DNA from: an uncultured Dechloromonas sp.
Lineage (GTDB): Bacteria > Pseudomonadota > Gammaproteobacteria > Burkholderiales > Rhodocyclaceae
Assembly (NCBI GenBank): GCA_946477505.1
Contig: CAMKYP010000044.1
Span: forward strand, 1-14,538
Length of the DNA: 14,538 bases
Direction of reading: 5' to 3'
The position numbers and the translations under genes are program-made. The notes below the pieces were generated by a model. The model had not been told where the DNA came from. It did no database searches and saw only the letters and a program-made list of their open reading frames with translations. Positions 4,879 to 12,825 of this stretch are shown piece after piece; position 1 is the first letter of the stretch; every line of letters starts with the position of its first letter.

Positions 4879-6015
4879 ATGTTGAAGCGTTTTTTCGTGA
4901 AGAAAAATGAACGGGCCGCCCTGCTGCGCAACGGCGATTTCGAGCGCATCCTCAATCCGGGTCGCCACTATCTGTTCGATCCGTTCAACGAACTGTCGCT
5001 GAGCGTCTGGCACACCGATACGCCGATGCTCGATAGCGATCTCGTCGATTACCTGCGCCAGAACGACCCGGCAGAGGCGGAGCGACATTTCGTCTGCATG
5101 GAGTTGAACGAGGATGAAGTCGGGCTGCGTTACGAAAACGACGTGCTGGTCGAGGTGTTACCGCCGGCTGCCCGGCGTTTCTACTGGCGCGGCCTGCTCG
5201 CGCAGCGCCTGGAGAAAATCGATCTGCGTGCCGGCCCGGCCTTGCCGGCGGAAATGGTGAAACGCCTGCTGCAGCCGTCGCTGCGCGGCCGTCCGGTGTC
5301 GGGGTTGAACGGGGTGTTCGTCGTCCAGGTTCCGGCGGCGCATGTCGGCCTGCTGCGCATCGATGGCATCCAGCAGCCGCTGCTGCCGCCGGGGGTGACC
5401 GCCTACTGGCGTTTCAACCGCGATCTGCAGATGGAGCTGGTCGATATGCGCTGGCAGACCATGGAGGTGAGCGGCCAGGAAATCCTCACCCGCGACAAGG
5501 TGGGGCTGCGCCTGAATCTGGCGGCCACCTGGCGGTTTGACGATGCGAGCGCGGCCTTCGCCAAACTGGCCAAGCCAGTCGAGCACCTCTATCGCGAGCT
5601 GCAATTCGGCCTGCGGGCGGCGGTGGGCACGCGCAACCTGGACGAACTACTGGAGAACAAGCAGTTGGTCGACGAGGTGGTGAGCGGGCATATCGCCAGA
5701 AAGCTGGCCGGATTCGGTATGGAAATCGGCAGTATCGGTGTCAAGGACATCGTGCTCCCGGGTGAGATGAAAGCCATCCTCGCCCAGGTGGTGGAGGCAG
5801 GCAAGGCGGCTGAAGCCAACGTGATCCGTCGCCGTGAAGAAACGGCCGCGACGCGCTCCCTGCTCAACACCGCCAAGGTGATGGAAGGCAACCCGGTTGC
5901 CCTGCGCCTGAAGGAGCTAGAAACGCTGGAGCGGGTGGCGGAGCGCATCGACCGGATCTCGGTCTTCGGCGGTCTGGACCAGGTGTTGAGCGGTCTGGTG
6001 ACGCTGGCGAAATAA
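4879..6015 (+). CDS. Slipin (SPFH/band 7) of the RNA-repair operon
   Basis: This is a stomatin/slipin-type SPFH protein of 378 residues and the first protein gene after the sigma-54 promoter. SPFH proteins assemble into large oligomeric scaffolds, usually on membranes. The SPFH core covers about residues 150-310 (HVGLLRIDGIQQPLLPPG through VGLRLNLAATWRF to IGVKDIVLPGEMKAIL), followed by a helical, coiled-coil-prone tail with VEAGKAAEANVIRRREETAA. Ahead of it the same VGL-G-L-PG-Y-W unit appears in two weaker copies (residues 12-50 and 78-118), making three in all. There is no N-terminal transmembrane helix, unlike classical stomatins, so this form is probably cytosolic or peripherally bound. 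The start has a strong site, GAGGGAG, 7 bases upstream. Slipins recur in RtcR-controlled repair operons, but their job there is not established. Confidence 0.9.
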   Translation: MLKRFFVKKNERAALLRNGDFERILNPGRHYLFDPFNELSLSVWHTDTPMLDSDLVDYLRQNDPAEAERHFVCMELNEDEVGLRYENDVLVEVLPPAARRFYWRGLLAQRLEKIDLRAGPALPAEMVKRLLQPSLRGRPVSGLNGVFVVQVPAAHVGLLRIDGIQQPLLPPGVTAYWRFNRDLQMELVDMRWQTMEVSGQEILTRDKVGLRLNLAATWRFDDASAAFAKLAKPVEHLYRELQFGLRAAVGTRNLDELLENKQLVDEVVSGHIARKLAGFGMEIGSIGVKDIVLPGEMKAILAQVVEAGKAAEANVIRRREETAATRSLLNTAKVMEGNPVALRLKELETLERVAERIDRISVFGGLDQVLSGLVTLAK

Positions 6016-6085
6016 ACGAGTGGCCGGCATTTCGGGGCGGCCGGGAATGTTTGGCGCAGGTGATGTGCGTCGAGGGAGAATTGCC

Positions 6086-6505
6086 ATGGAAGGCTTCAGG
6101 AGTGGAAAACGGCGTCGTGCCGAGATCAAGGCCAACCGCCGCGCGCGTCGCCTGGCGGCACGCGAGCGCCCTGCCTTGTCGGTGTGCGTACCGCCCGGCC
6201 CGGCGGTGCCTGTGGACTACGGCAGGCTGGCGGCTAACAACAGCTACGGCATGAGCGATTTCACCCAGCGCGGGTTCTAGCTCGATATCGCATTCACCTG
6301 CTGCGATTGCGGTGTGGCCGGCGTGTGGACGGCCGAGCAGCAGCGCTGGTGGTATGAAACGCTCGGTCGTTCGCAGTACGCTGGCGCCAAACGCTGCCGC
6401 GCCTGCCGCCTCCGCGAGCGGCAACGCAAGGAACTGGCCCGGCAGGTGTCGCAAGCCGGACGTTTGAGGAAGCAGGTGCGCCTGGCCGGCGCTGCCCGGC
6501 AATAA
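6086..6505 (+). pseudogene. Zinc-ribbon protein gene interrupted by one in-frame amber codon
   Basis: The frame starts at ATG 6086 behind GAGGGAGAA (6072-6080) and would encode 139 residues, but TAG at 6278-6280 stops it after 64. The N-terminal part is basic (FRSGKRRRAEIKANRRARR) and ends NNSYGMSDFTQRGF. Directly after the stop, in the same frame, comes LDIAFTCCDCGVAGVWTAEQ and RCRACRLRERQRK, the CxxC...CxxC zinc ribbon of a bacterial family (zf-trcl-like) in which I recall a Tyr between RGY and the following acidic residue. TTC-TAG-CTC thus looks like TTC-TAC-CTC with one changed base. The Cys codons and the reading frame after the stop are intact, so the break is recent, is a sequencing error, or is read through. 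An alternative GTG start at 6314 would drop the first CxxC pair. In such operons the protein could bind RNA, but this is unproven. Confidence 0.75.
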
Positions 6506-6565
6506 ATGCAAGACGAATGAAATCCGGCTCGCTACCATCGCGACCGGGACAAAGGAAAAAGAAAA

Positions 6566-7783
6566 ATGAGCTATCAAGTACAAGATGTGGTTGAAGGAAA
6601 ACCGATCAAGCTGTGGACCGAAGGCGTCCCGGTCGAGGACGATGCGCGCAAGCAACTGATGAATACCGCGCGGATGCCCTTCATCTTCCGTCACCTGGCG
6701 GTGATGCCGGACGTCCACCTGGGTAAGGGATCGACCATCGGTAGCGTGATTCCGACGCAGGGCGCGATCATCCCGGCGGCGGTCGGGGTCGATATCGGCT
6801 GCGGGATGATGGCGGCGCGTACCACGCTGACCGCCAGCGATCTGCCGGACAATCTGCACGGCCTGCGCTCGGCGATTGAAGCCGCCGTGCCGCACGGCCG
6901 AACCATGACGCGCGCTCGCCGTGACAAAGGTTCCTGGGAAAACCCGCCGGCAGCCGTCGATGCCATGTGGTCGGCTCTGCTGCCGGGGTTTTTGCGCATC
7001 ACCGAAAAATACCCGCGCCTGAAGAACACCAACAACCACAAGCACCTGGGAACGCTGGGAACCGGTAACCACTTCATCGAAGTTTGCCTGGACGAGGCCG
7101 GGCAGGTCTGGTTCATGCTGCATTCCGGTTCGCGCGGGGTGGGTAACGCCATCGGCAACCTGTTCATCGAACTGGCCCAGGCCGATATGCGCCAGCACAT
7201 CGCCAACCTGCCGGACAAGGATCTCGCCTATTTCGCGGAAGGTTCGGAGCATTTCGACGACTACGTGGAGGCTGTCGGCTGGGCGCAGGATTATGCCCGT
7301 CGCAACCGCCAGGTCATGATGGCCAACGTGGTGGCGGCAGCGCGCCAGGTGATTGCCAAGCCGTTTGCCGCCGATGTGGAAGCGGTGAACTGCCACCACA
7401 ACTATGTCCAGCGCGAAACCCACTTCGCTGCCGAGGTGCTGGTGACCCGCAAGGGGGCGGTATCGGCGAAGAAGGGCGAACTCGGCATCATTCCCGGATC
7501 GATGGGCGCCCGTAGCTACATCGTGCGCGGCCTGGGCAACGAGGAATCGTTCTGCTCGTGCAGCCACGGCGCCGGCCGCGCCATGAGCCGCAACGAAGCC
7601 AAGCGCCGGTTCACTGTCGACGACCAGATCAAGGCCACCGCCCACGTCGAATGCCGCAAGGACAGCGATGTCATCGACGAAATCCCGATGGCCTACAAGG
7701 ACATCGACGCCGTGATGCACGCCCAGCGCGAGCTGGTGGAGGTGGTGCATACCTTGCGGCAGGTCGTGTGTGTGAAGGGGTGA
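6566..7783 (+). CDS. rtcB: RNA-splicing ligase RtcB, copy 2
   Basis: This is a complete RtcB of 405 residues, the usual bacterial length. It seals RNA 2',3'-cyclic-phosphate or 3'-phosphate ends to 5'-OH ends through a guanylated enzyme and an activated RNA 3' end. Motifs: VGVDIGCGM (D76, C79), GTGNHFIEV (H169), MLHSGSRGVG (H186), AVNCHHNYV (H277/H278) for the Mn2+ site, and CSCSHGAGR with H334 as the guanylation His. The start at 6566 follows a purine-rich site (AAAGGAAAAAG). It sits between the zinc-ribbon gene and rlaP in the sigma-54 operon. Its 3' end contains AAGGGG (7775-7780), which is the ribosome site for rlaP 6 bases further on, the same junction design as in copy 1. Confidence 0.97.
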   Translation: MSYQVQDVVEGKPIKLWTEGVPVEDDARKQLMNTARMPFIFRHLAVMPDVHLGKGSTIGSVIPTQGAIIPAAVGVDIGCGMMAARTTLTASDLPDNLHGLRSAIEAAVPHGRTMTRARRDKGSWENPPAAVDAMWSALLPGFLRITEKYPRLKNTNNHKHLGTLGTGNHFIEVCLDEAGQVWFMLHSGSRGVGNAIGNLFIELAQADMRQHIANLPDKDLAYFAEGSEHFDDYVEAVGWAQDYARRNRQVMMANVVAAARQVIAKPFAADVEAVNCHHNYVQRETHFAAEVLVTRKGAVSAKKGELGIIPGSMGARSYIVRGLGNEESFCSCSHGAGRAMSRNEAKRRFTVDDQIKATAHVECRKDSDVIDEIPMAYKDIDAVMHAQRELVEVVHTLRQVVCVKG

Positions 7784-7786
7784 GTC

Positions 7787-8617
7787 ATGACGAAATCGGT
7801 TGCGAAAGAGAAAATCGTCAGCGCGCACCCGATCGAGCCGGCAGTCCGCGAGCGTGTCATGCAAGCCCTGGCCGACATCGAGGCCAAACATGATGTGACG
7901 GTCCTCTACGCCTGCGAGTCGGGCAGCCGGGGCTGGGGTTTCGCGTCGCCGGACAGCGATTACGACGTGCGTTTTCTCTATGTGCATCGTCTGCCCTGGT
8001 ATCTGGCAGTCGAGCCGAAGCGCGACGTGATCGAATTGCCGATCAGCGACGTACTCGATGTCGGTGGTTGGGAGTTGCGCAAGGCATTGCGCCTGTTGCG
8101 CCGGGCTAATCCCGTGTTGCTGGAATGGCTGGATTCGCCGATGATCTATCGGCAGGACGCAGCGGTGGTTGCGCACATCAAGGCATTGGCGGCGCGCTGG
8201 TTTTCCCCGAAGCGCGGGGGGTATCACTACCTGGCGATGGCGCGGCGCAATTTTCGCGAGCATTTGCAGGGCGATAGCGTGCGCCTGAAAAAGTACCTCT
8301 ACGTGCTGCGTCCGCTGCTGGCGGCGCAGTGGATCGAGCGCGGCCTTGGCCAGCCGCCGATGCGCTTTGCCGATCTCGCCGGGCATCTGGTGACGGATGC
8401 GGCGCTGCGCGAGGAGATCAATGCCCTGCTGGCGATCAAGATGGGTGCCGGCGAGGCCGAGTACAGCCCGCGTTGGCCATGCATCCACGCCTTCATCGAA
8501 TGCGAGCTGGCGCGGACCGTCGTCGATCCCGACTACAAGAAGCCGGAGGGCGACGCCGGGGAACTCGATGCCTTCCTGATGCGGACGGTGCTGGCGGTTT
8601 CGCAAGAAAAGAAATGA
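7787..8617 (+). CDS. rlaP: RNA-repair pathway nucleotidyltransferase RlaP
   Basis: This 276-residue protein belongs to the RlaP family (PF10127 type), a nucleotidyltransferase found with RtcB. The polymerase-beta-like signature is clear: ESGSRGWGFASPDSDYDVRF, with the GS helix at residues 45-47 and metal-binding D58 and D60. The following strand region ends in RDVIELPISD, where the third catalytic acidic residue is expected. The remainder is helical with RRANPVLLEWLDSP, the conserved family segment, and KKYLYVLRPLLAAQWIE. In the pathway it probably adds nucleotides to, or otherwise primes, damaged RNA ends before ligation; that role is inferred from family and context. It starts 3 bases after the rtcB stop and its stop overlaps the next ATG (ATGA at 8614), so the three genes are translationally coupled. 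Confidence 0.9.
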   Translation: MTKSVAKEKIVSAHPIEPAVRERVMQALADIEAKHDVTVLYACESGSRGWGFASPDSDYDVRFLYVHRLPWYLAVEPKRDVIELPISDVLDVGGWELRKALRLLRRANPVLLEWLDSPMIYRQDAAVVAHIKALAARWFSPKRGGYHYLAMARRNFREHLQGDSVRLKKYLYVLRPLLAAQWIERGLGQPPMRFADLAGHLVTDAALREEINALLAIKMGAGEAEYSPRWPCIHAFIECELARTVVDPDYKKPEGDAGELDAFLMRTVLAVSQEKK

Positions 8618-9654
8618 ACGAAGAGAAAAACAAAATGAAATGGATAGAACTGGACGGCTCACGCGGCGAGGGCGGAGGGCAGATTTTGCGGACGGCCTTG
8701 AGCTTGTCGATGATTACCGGCATTCCCTTCGCCATCGACGGCATTCGTGCCGGGCGCAAGAAGCCGGGGCTGTTGCGCCAGCATCTGACGGCCGTGCAGG
8801 CTGCGACGGCGGTGTGCGGGGCCGACGTGGCGGGGGCGGCGCTGGGCTCGCAAAGCCTGCGTTTCAAGCCGGGGAGGGTGCGTGGTGGCGACTATCGTCA
8901 TGCCATCGGGTCGGCCGGAAGTTGCACGCTGGTATTGCAGACGCTGTTGCCGGCGCTGTGGTTCGCCAACGAAGCGAGCACCGTGCGCATCAGCGGCGGC
9001 ACCCACAATCCGACCGCGCCGCCGGCTGATTTTCTCATCCGCAGCTGGCAGCCGTTGATGCGCCGCATGGGCGTGACACTGGACATCCAGTTGTTGCGCC
9101 ACGGGTTTTACCCGGCCGGCGGCGGCGAGGTGCTGGCCGCAACAGCGCCGGTGGCGGGTTGGCAGCCCCTGCATCTGAATGTGCGGGGCGATCTGCGCCG
9201 TCAGACGGCGGTCGGCGTGGTGGCCGGCGTGCCGGCCGAGGTCGCCAAGCGCGAGATGCAGCGAGCGGCCAGCCAGCTCGGTGTGCTGGACGAGGAGCTG
9301 CGTGTGCTGCCGAGCAGCGAGGGGCCGGGCAATGTGCTGCTGGTCATGCTGGAGTACCCGGAGGTGACCGAGGTTTTTTCGGCCTTTGGCGAACGCGGCA
9401 TGCCGGCGGAAACGGTTGCCGATCGTGCCGCCCGCGAAGCCCGCCTGTTCCGCGACAGCGGGGTGCCGGTCGGCGAACACCTGGCCGACCAGCTGCTGCT
9501 GCCGATGGCGCTGGCGGGGCAGGGGAGTTTTACGACCCACGTCCTTTCATCGCATCTGAAGACCAATTGCCAGGTCATCGAGGCATTTCTCCCCGTGCAT
9601 TTTGCATGCGACGAGGTGGAACGGCAGGTTCGGGTGAGAGTGCTTCCCGCTTGA
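8614..9654 (+). CDS. rtcA: RNA 3'-terminal phosphate cyclase RtcA
   Basis: RtcA converts RNA 3'-phosphate ends to 2',3'-cyclic phosphates with ATP, using a covalent histidine-AMP. The protein has 346 residues from ATG 8614. The family opening LDGSRGEGGGQILRTALSLS begins at residue 13, HNPTAPPADFL and GFYPAGGGEV are typical, and the catalytic His is H314 in SSHLKTNC, equivalent to the active-site His of the E. coli enzyme. ATG 8614 overlaps the rlaP stop in an ATGA junction. ATG 8635, seven codons later and behind GAAGAG, would give the more standard N-terminus MKWIELDG and is equally possible. It is the last gene of the repair operon and converges with the deaminase gene, only 11 bases apart, with no terminator visible. 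Confidence 0.96.
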   Translation: MNEEKNKMKWIELDGSRGEGGGQILRTALSLSMITGIPFAIDGIRAGRKKPGLLRQHLTAVQAATAVCGADVAGAALGSQSLRFKPGRVRGGDYRHAIGSAGSCTLVLQTLLPALWFANEASTVRISGGTHNPTAPPADFLIRSWQPLMRRMGVTLDIQLLRHGFYPAGGGEVLAATAPVAGWQPLHLNVRGDLRRQTAVGVVAGVPAEVAKREMQRAASQLGVLDEELRVLPSSEGPGNVLLVMLEYPEVTEVFSAFGERGMPAETVADRAAREARLFRDSGVPVGEHLADQLLLPMALAGQGSFTTHVLSSHLKTNCQVIEAFLPVHFACDEVERQVRVRVLPA

Positions 9655-9665
9655 GACTGGCCCGC

Positions 9666-10103
9666 TCAGCAGCCGATATCCTCGTTCCATAGCGTCGGCT
9701 GGGCGGCGATGAAGTCGCCCATCAGCGCAAGGCATTCCTCGTTCTGCAATACCTCGACGGACACGCCACGGCTTTGCAACAAGGCCTCCTCGCCCATGAA
9801 GGTCCGGTTTTCGCCGATGATGACCTTCGGGATGCCGTAGAGCAGGATGGCGCCGCTGCACATGGCGCACGGCGACAAGGTGGTGTACAGCACGCAATCG
9901 CTATAGACGCTGGCCGGCTGGCGTCCGGCATTCTCGAAAGCGTCCATTTCGCCGTGCCGGATGACGCTGCCCTGCTGTACCCGGCGGTTGTGGCCGCGGC
10001 CGATGATCTTGCCCCGATGCACGATCACCGAGCCGATGGGGATGCCGCCCTCGGCCAGCCCCTGGCGGGCTTCGGCGATGGCGGCTTGCATGAATTCGTC
10101 CAT
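9666..10103 (-). CDS. Yeast-type cytosine deaminase (zinc CDA fold)
   Basis: This 145-residue deaminase closely resembles the small fungal cytosine deaminase Fcy1 rather than the unrelated amidohydrolase CodA of E. coli. The zinc site is complete: H50 and E52 in RHGEMDAFENAGR, and C79 and C82 in TTLSPCAMCSGAI. The shared Fcy1-like features are GRGHNRR, LLYGIPKVIIGENRTFMG and the C-terminal LWNEDIG, in the place where the fungal enzyme ends FEDIG. The expected reaction is cytosine to uracil plus ammonia, in pyrimidine salvage; guanine or another base is possible. AGGAG lies 6 bases before the ATG. It is the last gene of the cre operon, 23 bases after creC, so it is probably co-transcribed with the two-component genes. 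Confidence 0.85.
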   Translation of the reverse strand: MDEFMQAAIAEARQGLAEGGIPIGSVIVHRGKIIGRGHNRRVQQGSVIRHGEMDAFENAGRQPASVYSDCVLYTTLSPCAMCSGAILLYGIPKVIIGENRTFMGEEALLQSRGVSVEVLQNEECLALMGDFIAAQPTLWNEDIGC

Positions 10104-10126
10104 GATGGGCTCCTGTTGGCGCGGGA

Positions 10127-11554
10127 TCAGGCGGACGGCAGGCGCAGCGTGGCCTGGCCGCCGCCTTGCGGATGGTTTTCGAAACCGGCGTCGCCGCCGT
10201 GCAGACGCGCCACCTCGCGCACCAGCGCCAAGCCGAGACCGGTGCTCTTGCGCCCGGTGGCGGGACGAGGCAGCGAATAGAAACGGTCGAATAATTGCGG
10301 CAAGGCGTAGTCGGGGGCACCCTGGCCGTGGTCGCGGACAGAGAGGATCACTTCCTCGCCGTCGTCGCTGGCGGTGAGTTCGATCTGTCCACCTTCCGGC
10401 GAGAACTCGATGGCGTTGTCGAGCAGGTTGAGCACCGCTTGTTGCAGCAGGAAGGCGTCGCCGCGAATCATCGCCGTGCTGCCGGCTTGCACGGCGCACG
10501 TCAGGCCGCGCGCGTCCAGTGCCTGCTGGCGAAGGGCGACGCAATCCCGCAGGAGTTCGCCCGGCGCCATGCGGCGGAGGCCTTCGGGTGACTGCAACTG
10601 CTCGACGCGGGCGAGCAGCAGCATACGGTCGATGATCGCCTGCAGGCGGCGTGACTGTTCGGCGATGCTCTCGGCGAAGCGGCGGCGGTCGGCTTCCGGC
10701 GGGTCGCCCTCAAGGATTTCGGCGGTACCGATGACGGCGGTGAGCGGGCTCTTCATCTCGTGCGCCAGGTTCTGTACGTAGCGTTCGACGTACTGCTTGC
10801 CTTCCAGCTTTTCGCGCATCGCGGCCAGCGCCTGGGCCAGTTCGGACAGCTGGCGGCCGCCGCCGGTCGGCACCTCGGTCTTGCGCCCCTCGCTGACATC
10901 GCGGGCGTAGGCGCGCAGGCGGTGGATCGACCAGCCCAGCCAGGCCGTGAAAAAGAGGCCGATAGCCGCGCTGGCGGCCAGCAACAGTAGGCCGGATTCC
11001 TTGACTCGGCGGGCGGCGCGCTCGGCGTAGGGGGCGACCGAACCCATCGGCTTGGCCAGCGACAGCGCGCCGATCAACTCGCCCTGCCAGAAGATGGGGG
11101 CGGCAACATGCATGACGGTGGATGCCGGGTCGTAGGGGTCTTCACGGGTCTGGCGGGCGCCGTATTCGCCGCGCAGGACGCGGGCGATGTCGCGCCATTG
11201 CGAGAAATCCTCGCCGATGGCTGCCTGCCTTGAGTCATAGACGACGATGCCGCGGGAGTCGGTGACATAGATGCGGAAATCGATGCTTTCCTTGTGCACG
11301 CCGGAAATGTCGGCTTGCGGGCTGCGCCGGATGGCGGCGCGCACCGCGTCGGCGAAGGGGCCGTGCGCGATGCGGCCGGCGGAGAGTTCGAGGGCGGCCA
11401 TCTCGGCCAGCACGTGGGCCGTGTCGACCAGCGTTTCCTCGGTGGCCTGGCGGATGCCCGGCTCGGTCTCGCGGTTGACGGTGTTGAGGACGAACCACGC
11501 CGCCAGCCCGACGATCAGGAAGTAACCGAAGAACAGACGGACGGAGATGTTCAT
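10127..11554 (-). CDS. creC: Sensor histidine kinase CreC
   Basis: This 475-residue kinase follows E. coli CreC almost throughout. TM1 (residues 7-25, LFFGYFLIVGLAAWFVL) is followed by the EPGIRQATEETLVDTAHVLA segment, a periplasmic sensor domain of about 155 residues with a DSRGIVVYDS core, TM2 (188-208), a HAMP linker, and the kinase core. H265 in LAHEMKSPLTAVIGTAEIL is the phosphorylated His. N380 (LLDNAIEFSPEGG), D408 (DHGQGAPDYAL) and STGLGLAL (437-444) bind ATP. The phrase LFDRFYSLPR is also a CreC trait. CreC phosphorylates CreB; in enterics the pair responds to growth in minimal medium and to fermentation products. Here a MOSC gene is inserted between the two partners. Confidence 0.9.
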   Translation of the reverse strand: MNISVRLFFGYFLIVGLAAWFVLNTVNRETEPGIRQATEETLVDTAHVLAEMAALELSAGRIAHGPFADAVRAAIRRSPQADISGVHKESIDFRIYVTDSRGIVVYDSRQAAIGEDFSQWRDIARVLRGEYGARQTREDPYDPASTVMHVAAPIFWQGELIGALSLAKPMGSVAPYAERAARRVKESGLLLLAASAAIGLFFTAWLGWSIHRLRAYARDVSEGRKTEVPTGGGRQLSELAQALAAMREKLEGKQYVERYVQNLAHEMKSPLTAVIGTAEILEGDPPEADRRRFAESIAEQSRRLQAIIDRMLLLARVEQLQSPEGLRRMAPGELLRDCVALRQQALDARGLTCAVQAGSTAMIRGDAFLLQQAVLNLLDNAIEFSPEGGQIELTASDDGEEVILSVRDHGQGAPDYALPQLFDRFYSLPRPATGRKSTGLGLALVREVARLHGGDAGFENHPQGGGQATLRLPSA

Positions 11555-11561
11555 GCGCGCT

Positions 11562-12020
11562 TCAGTCGACGACCGCGATGCGGGCGCCGGTTGCGACCTC
11601 GCCGCTGGCGATGACCGCTGCGCGCAAGCCGCCCCGGCCTATCCAGCGCTTGACCACGGCGGCCGCCGGCATGGCGTCGCTGGACAGGGCGCGACCGAGG
11701 TCGCCACAGGGCTCGCAAGTCTCGATGCCGCGTAGCGTTGCGCTGCCGAGGGTGAAGGTCTTGCCGACCAGGTCGTTGAGACGCACACCCCGGGTGACGA
11801 CGTTGCGCCGGGTTATCGAAAGGTCGGCCGGGCGCTGGGTTTCCGCGCAGAAGCGCTCGATTTCCTCGGCTTCGACCAGCGTCAGGTTCTGGCCGGCCCA
11901 GTCGTTACGGCCGAAGTGGCGGTCCCCGACGATCCCCGCGTCGCGCTCGACCCGGATGCTGGCGCATTCCTGTTGCGCGCCGCCGGGTTCGCGGCTGATG
12001 AAAATTCGTTCAATGGTCAT
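11562..12020 (-). CDS. MOSC-domain protein
   Basis: This is a stand-alone MOSC domain of 152 residues. MOSC domains are the C-terminal part of molybdenum-cofactor sulfurases and the core of YiiM-type enzymes that handle sulfur or reduce N-hydroxylated compounds with Moco. Seen here are the family strings ITRRNVVTRGVRLNDLVG and GGLRAAVIASGEVATGARI, and C102 and C105 in TCEPCGDL, one of which is the conserved family Cys. There is no cofactor-sulfurase PLP domain. The gene sits between creB (25-base gap) and creC (7-base gap), so it is part of the same transcript, although the classical cre operon does not contain it. No good Shine-Dalgarno precedes the ATG. Substrate unknown. Confidence 0.85.
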   Translation of the reverse strand: MTIERIFISREPGGAQQECASIRVERDAGIVGDRHFGRNDWAGQNLTLVEAEEIERFCAETQRPADLSITRRNVVTRGVRLNDLVGKTFTLGSATLRGIETCEPCGDLGRALSSDAMPAAAVVKRWIGRGGLRAAVIASGEVATGARIAVVD

Positions 12021-12045
12021 GACGGTTTATTGAAGGGGGCTTGCG

Positions 12046-12729
12046 TCAGGCTGCGGCGACGCTGTAACCGAGGCCGCGATGGGTGAGGATGATCTCTTCG
12101 TCGCGCACGGCGCGCAGCTTGCCGCGCAGGGTCTTGATGTGCGTGTCGACGGTGCGCTCCAGACTTTCGCCGCCGTCCTGCCAGACGCTTTCCATGATCT
12201 GCTGACGGCTCAGGATGCGCCCCGGGCGGTCGAGCAGCAGCGCCAGCAGCAGGTATTCGTAGCGGGTGAGATTGAGCCAGGTGCCGTGGAAGGCGACGCG
12301 CAGGCCGTCGCGGTCGATGGCGAAGCGGGACACGGCAGGCACAGTGCCCGTTGTTGGAACCCGCGGCTCCGGATGCAGGCGGCGCAGGATGGCACGAATC
12401 CGCGAGGCGACCTCGCGCGGGCTGAAGGGCTTGGGCACGTAGTCGTCACCGCCGAGTTCGAGGCCGACGATGCGGTCCACCTCGTCCGAGCGGGCGGTCA
12501 GGAAAAGGACCGGAATGTCGGAAGTCCGGCGCAACGCCCGGCAGACATCGAAGCCGGTCATGTCCGGCAGGCCGATGTCGAGCACGACGAAGTCGATACC
12601 GCCCTTCTCCAGCCGCTGAAGGGCTTCCCTGCCCAGCGTGCAGCTGTCCACCACGAACCCGTCAGCCCGCAGCGTGTAGGCCAGCGTGTCGGAGATGGCG
12701 GGTTCGTCGTCGACGATCAGGATGTTCAT
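12046..12729 (-). CDS. creB: Response regulator CreB (OmpR family)
   Basis: This 227-residue regulator has an N-terminal receiver domain (D7/D8 acidic pocket, phosphorylated D51 in VLDIGLPDMTGFD, T78, K100 in PKPFSPREV) and a C-terminal winged helix with LTRYEYLLLALLLDRPGRIL and RTVDTHIKTLRGKLR. Strings such as LFLTARSDEVDRIVGLELGGDDYV match E. coli CreB closely. CreB binds the cre-tag TTCAC-N6-TTCAC, and one such tag lies 65 bases upstream of this gene. It is the first gene of the operon creB-MOSC-creC-deaminase. No clear ribosome binding site precedes the ATG. Confidence 0.92.
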   Translation of the reverse strand: MNILIVDDEPAISDTLAYTLRADGFVVDSCTLGREALQRLEKGGIDFVVLDIGLPDMTGFDVCRALRRTSDIPVLFLTARSDEVDRIVGLELGGDDYVPKPFSPREVASRIRAILRRLHPEPRVPTTGTVPAVSRFAIDRDGLRVAFHGTWLNLTRYEYLLLALLLDRPGRILSRQQIMESVWQDGGESLERTVDTHIKTLRGKLRAVRDEEIILTHRGLGYSVAAA

Positions 12730-12793
12730 TGTGAGGCGAATGATAATGCAATGAGCGGCTGACTATATGCCATGCCGGTGGCGGGGCGCGAAC

Positions 12794-12809
12794 TTCACAC
12801 CGGCTTCAC
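12794..12809 (+). promoter_or_regulatory. Perfect cre-tag (CreB operator)
   Basis: TTCAC (12794-12798), six bases, TTCAC (12805-12809) is exactly the published CreB operator format. It lies in the 155-bp gap between creB and the divergent BchE-like gene, 76 bases before the latter's ATG. It could serve autoregulation, the BchE-like gene, or both. Confidence 0.8.
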
Positions 12810-12825
12810 GCGCTTTCCACTTTGC

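Noticed and set aside
4225..5088. 287-codon minus-strand frame across the tRNA-like leader
   Set aside because: It runs antisense through the tRNA-like elements and into slipin. Its composition is explained by those features and it has no domain.
6020..6044. GGCCG...CGGCC inverted repeat between slipin and the zinc-ribbon gene
   Set aside because: It is five base pairs with an 11-base loop and no T-run, which is common by chance in such GC-rich DNA.
6056..6072. TGGCGC-like match to a sigma-54 promoter ahead of the zinc-ribbon gene
   Set aside because: The spacing between the GG and GC elements is two bases too long.
5864..8662. Open frame of 932 codons on the minus strand
   Set aside because: It is antisense to slipin, rtcB copy 2 and rlaP, which have clear family motifs. 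Long antisense frames are expected in GC-rich DNA, and the translated protein shows no recognisable domain.
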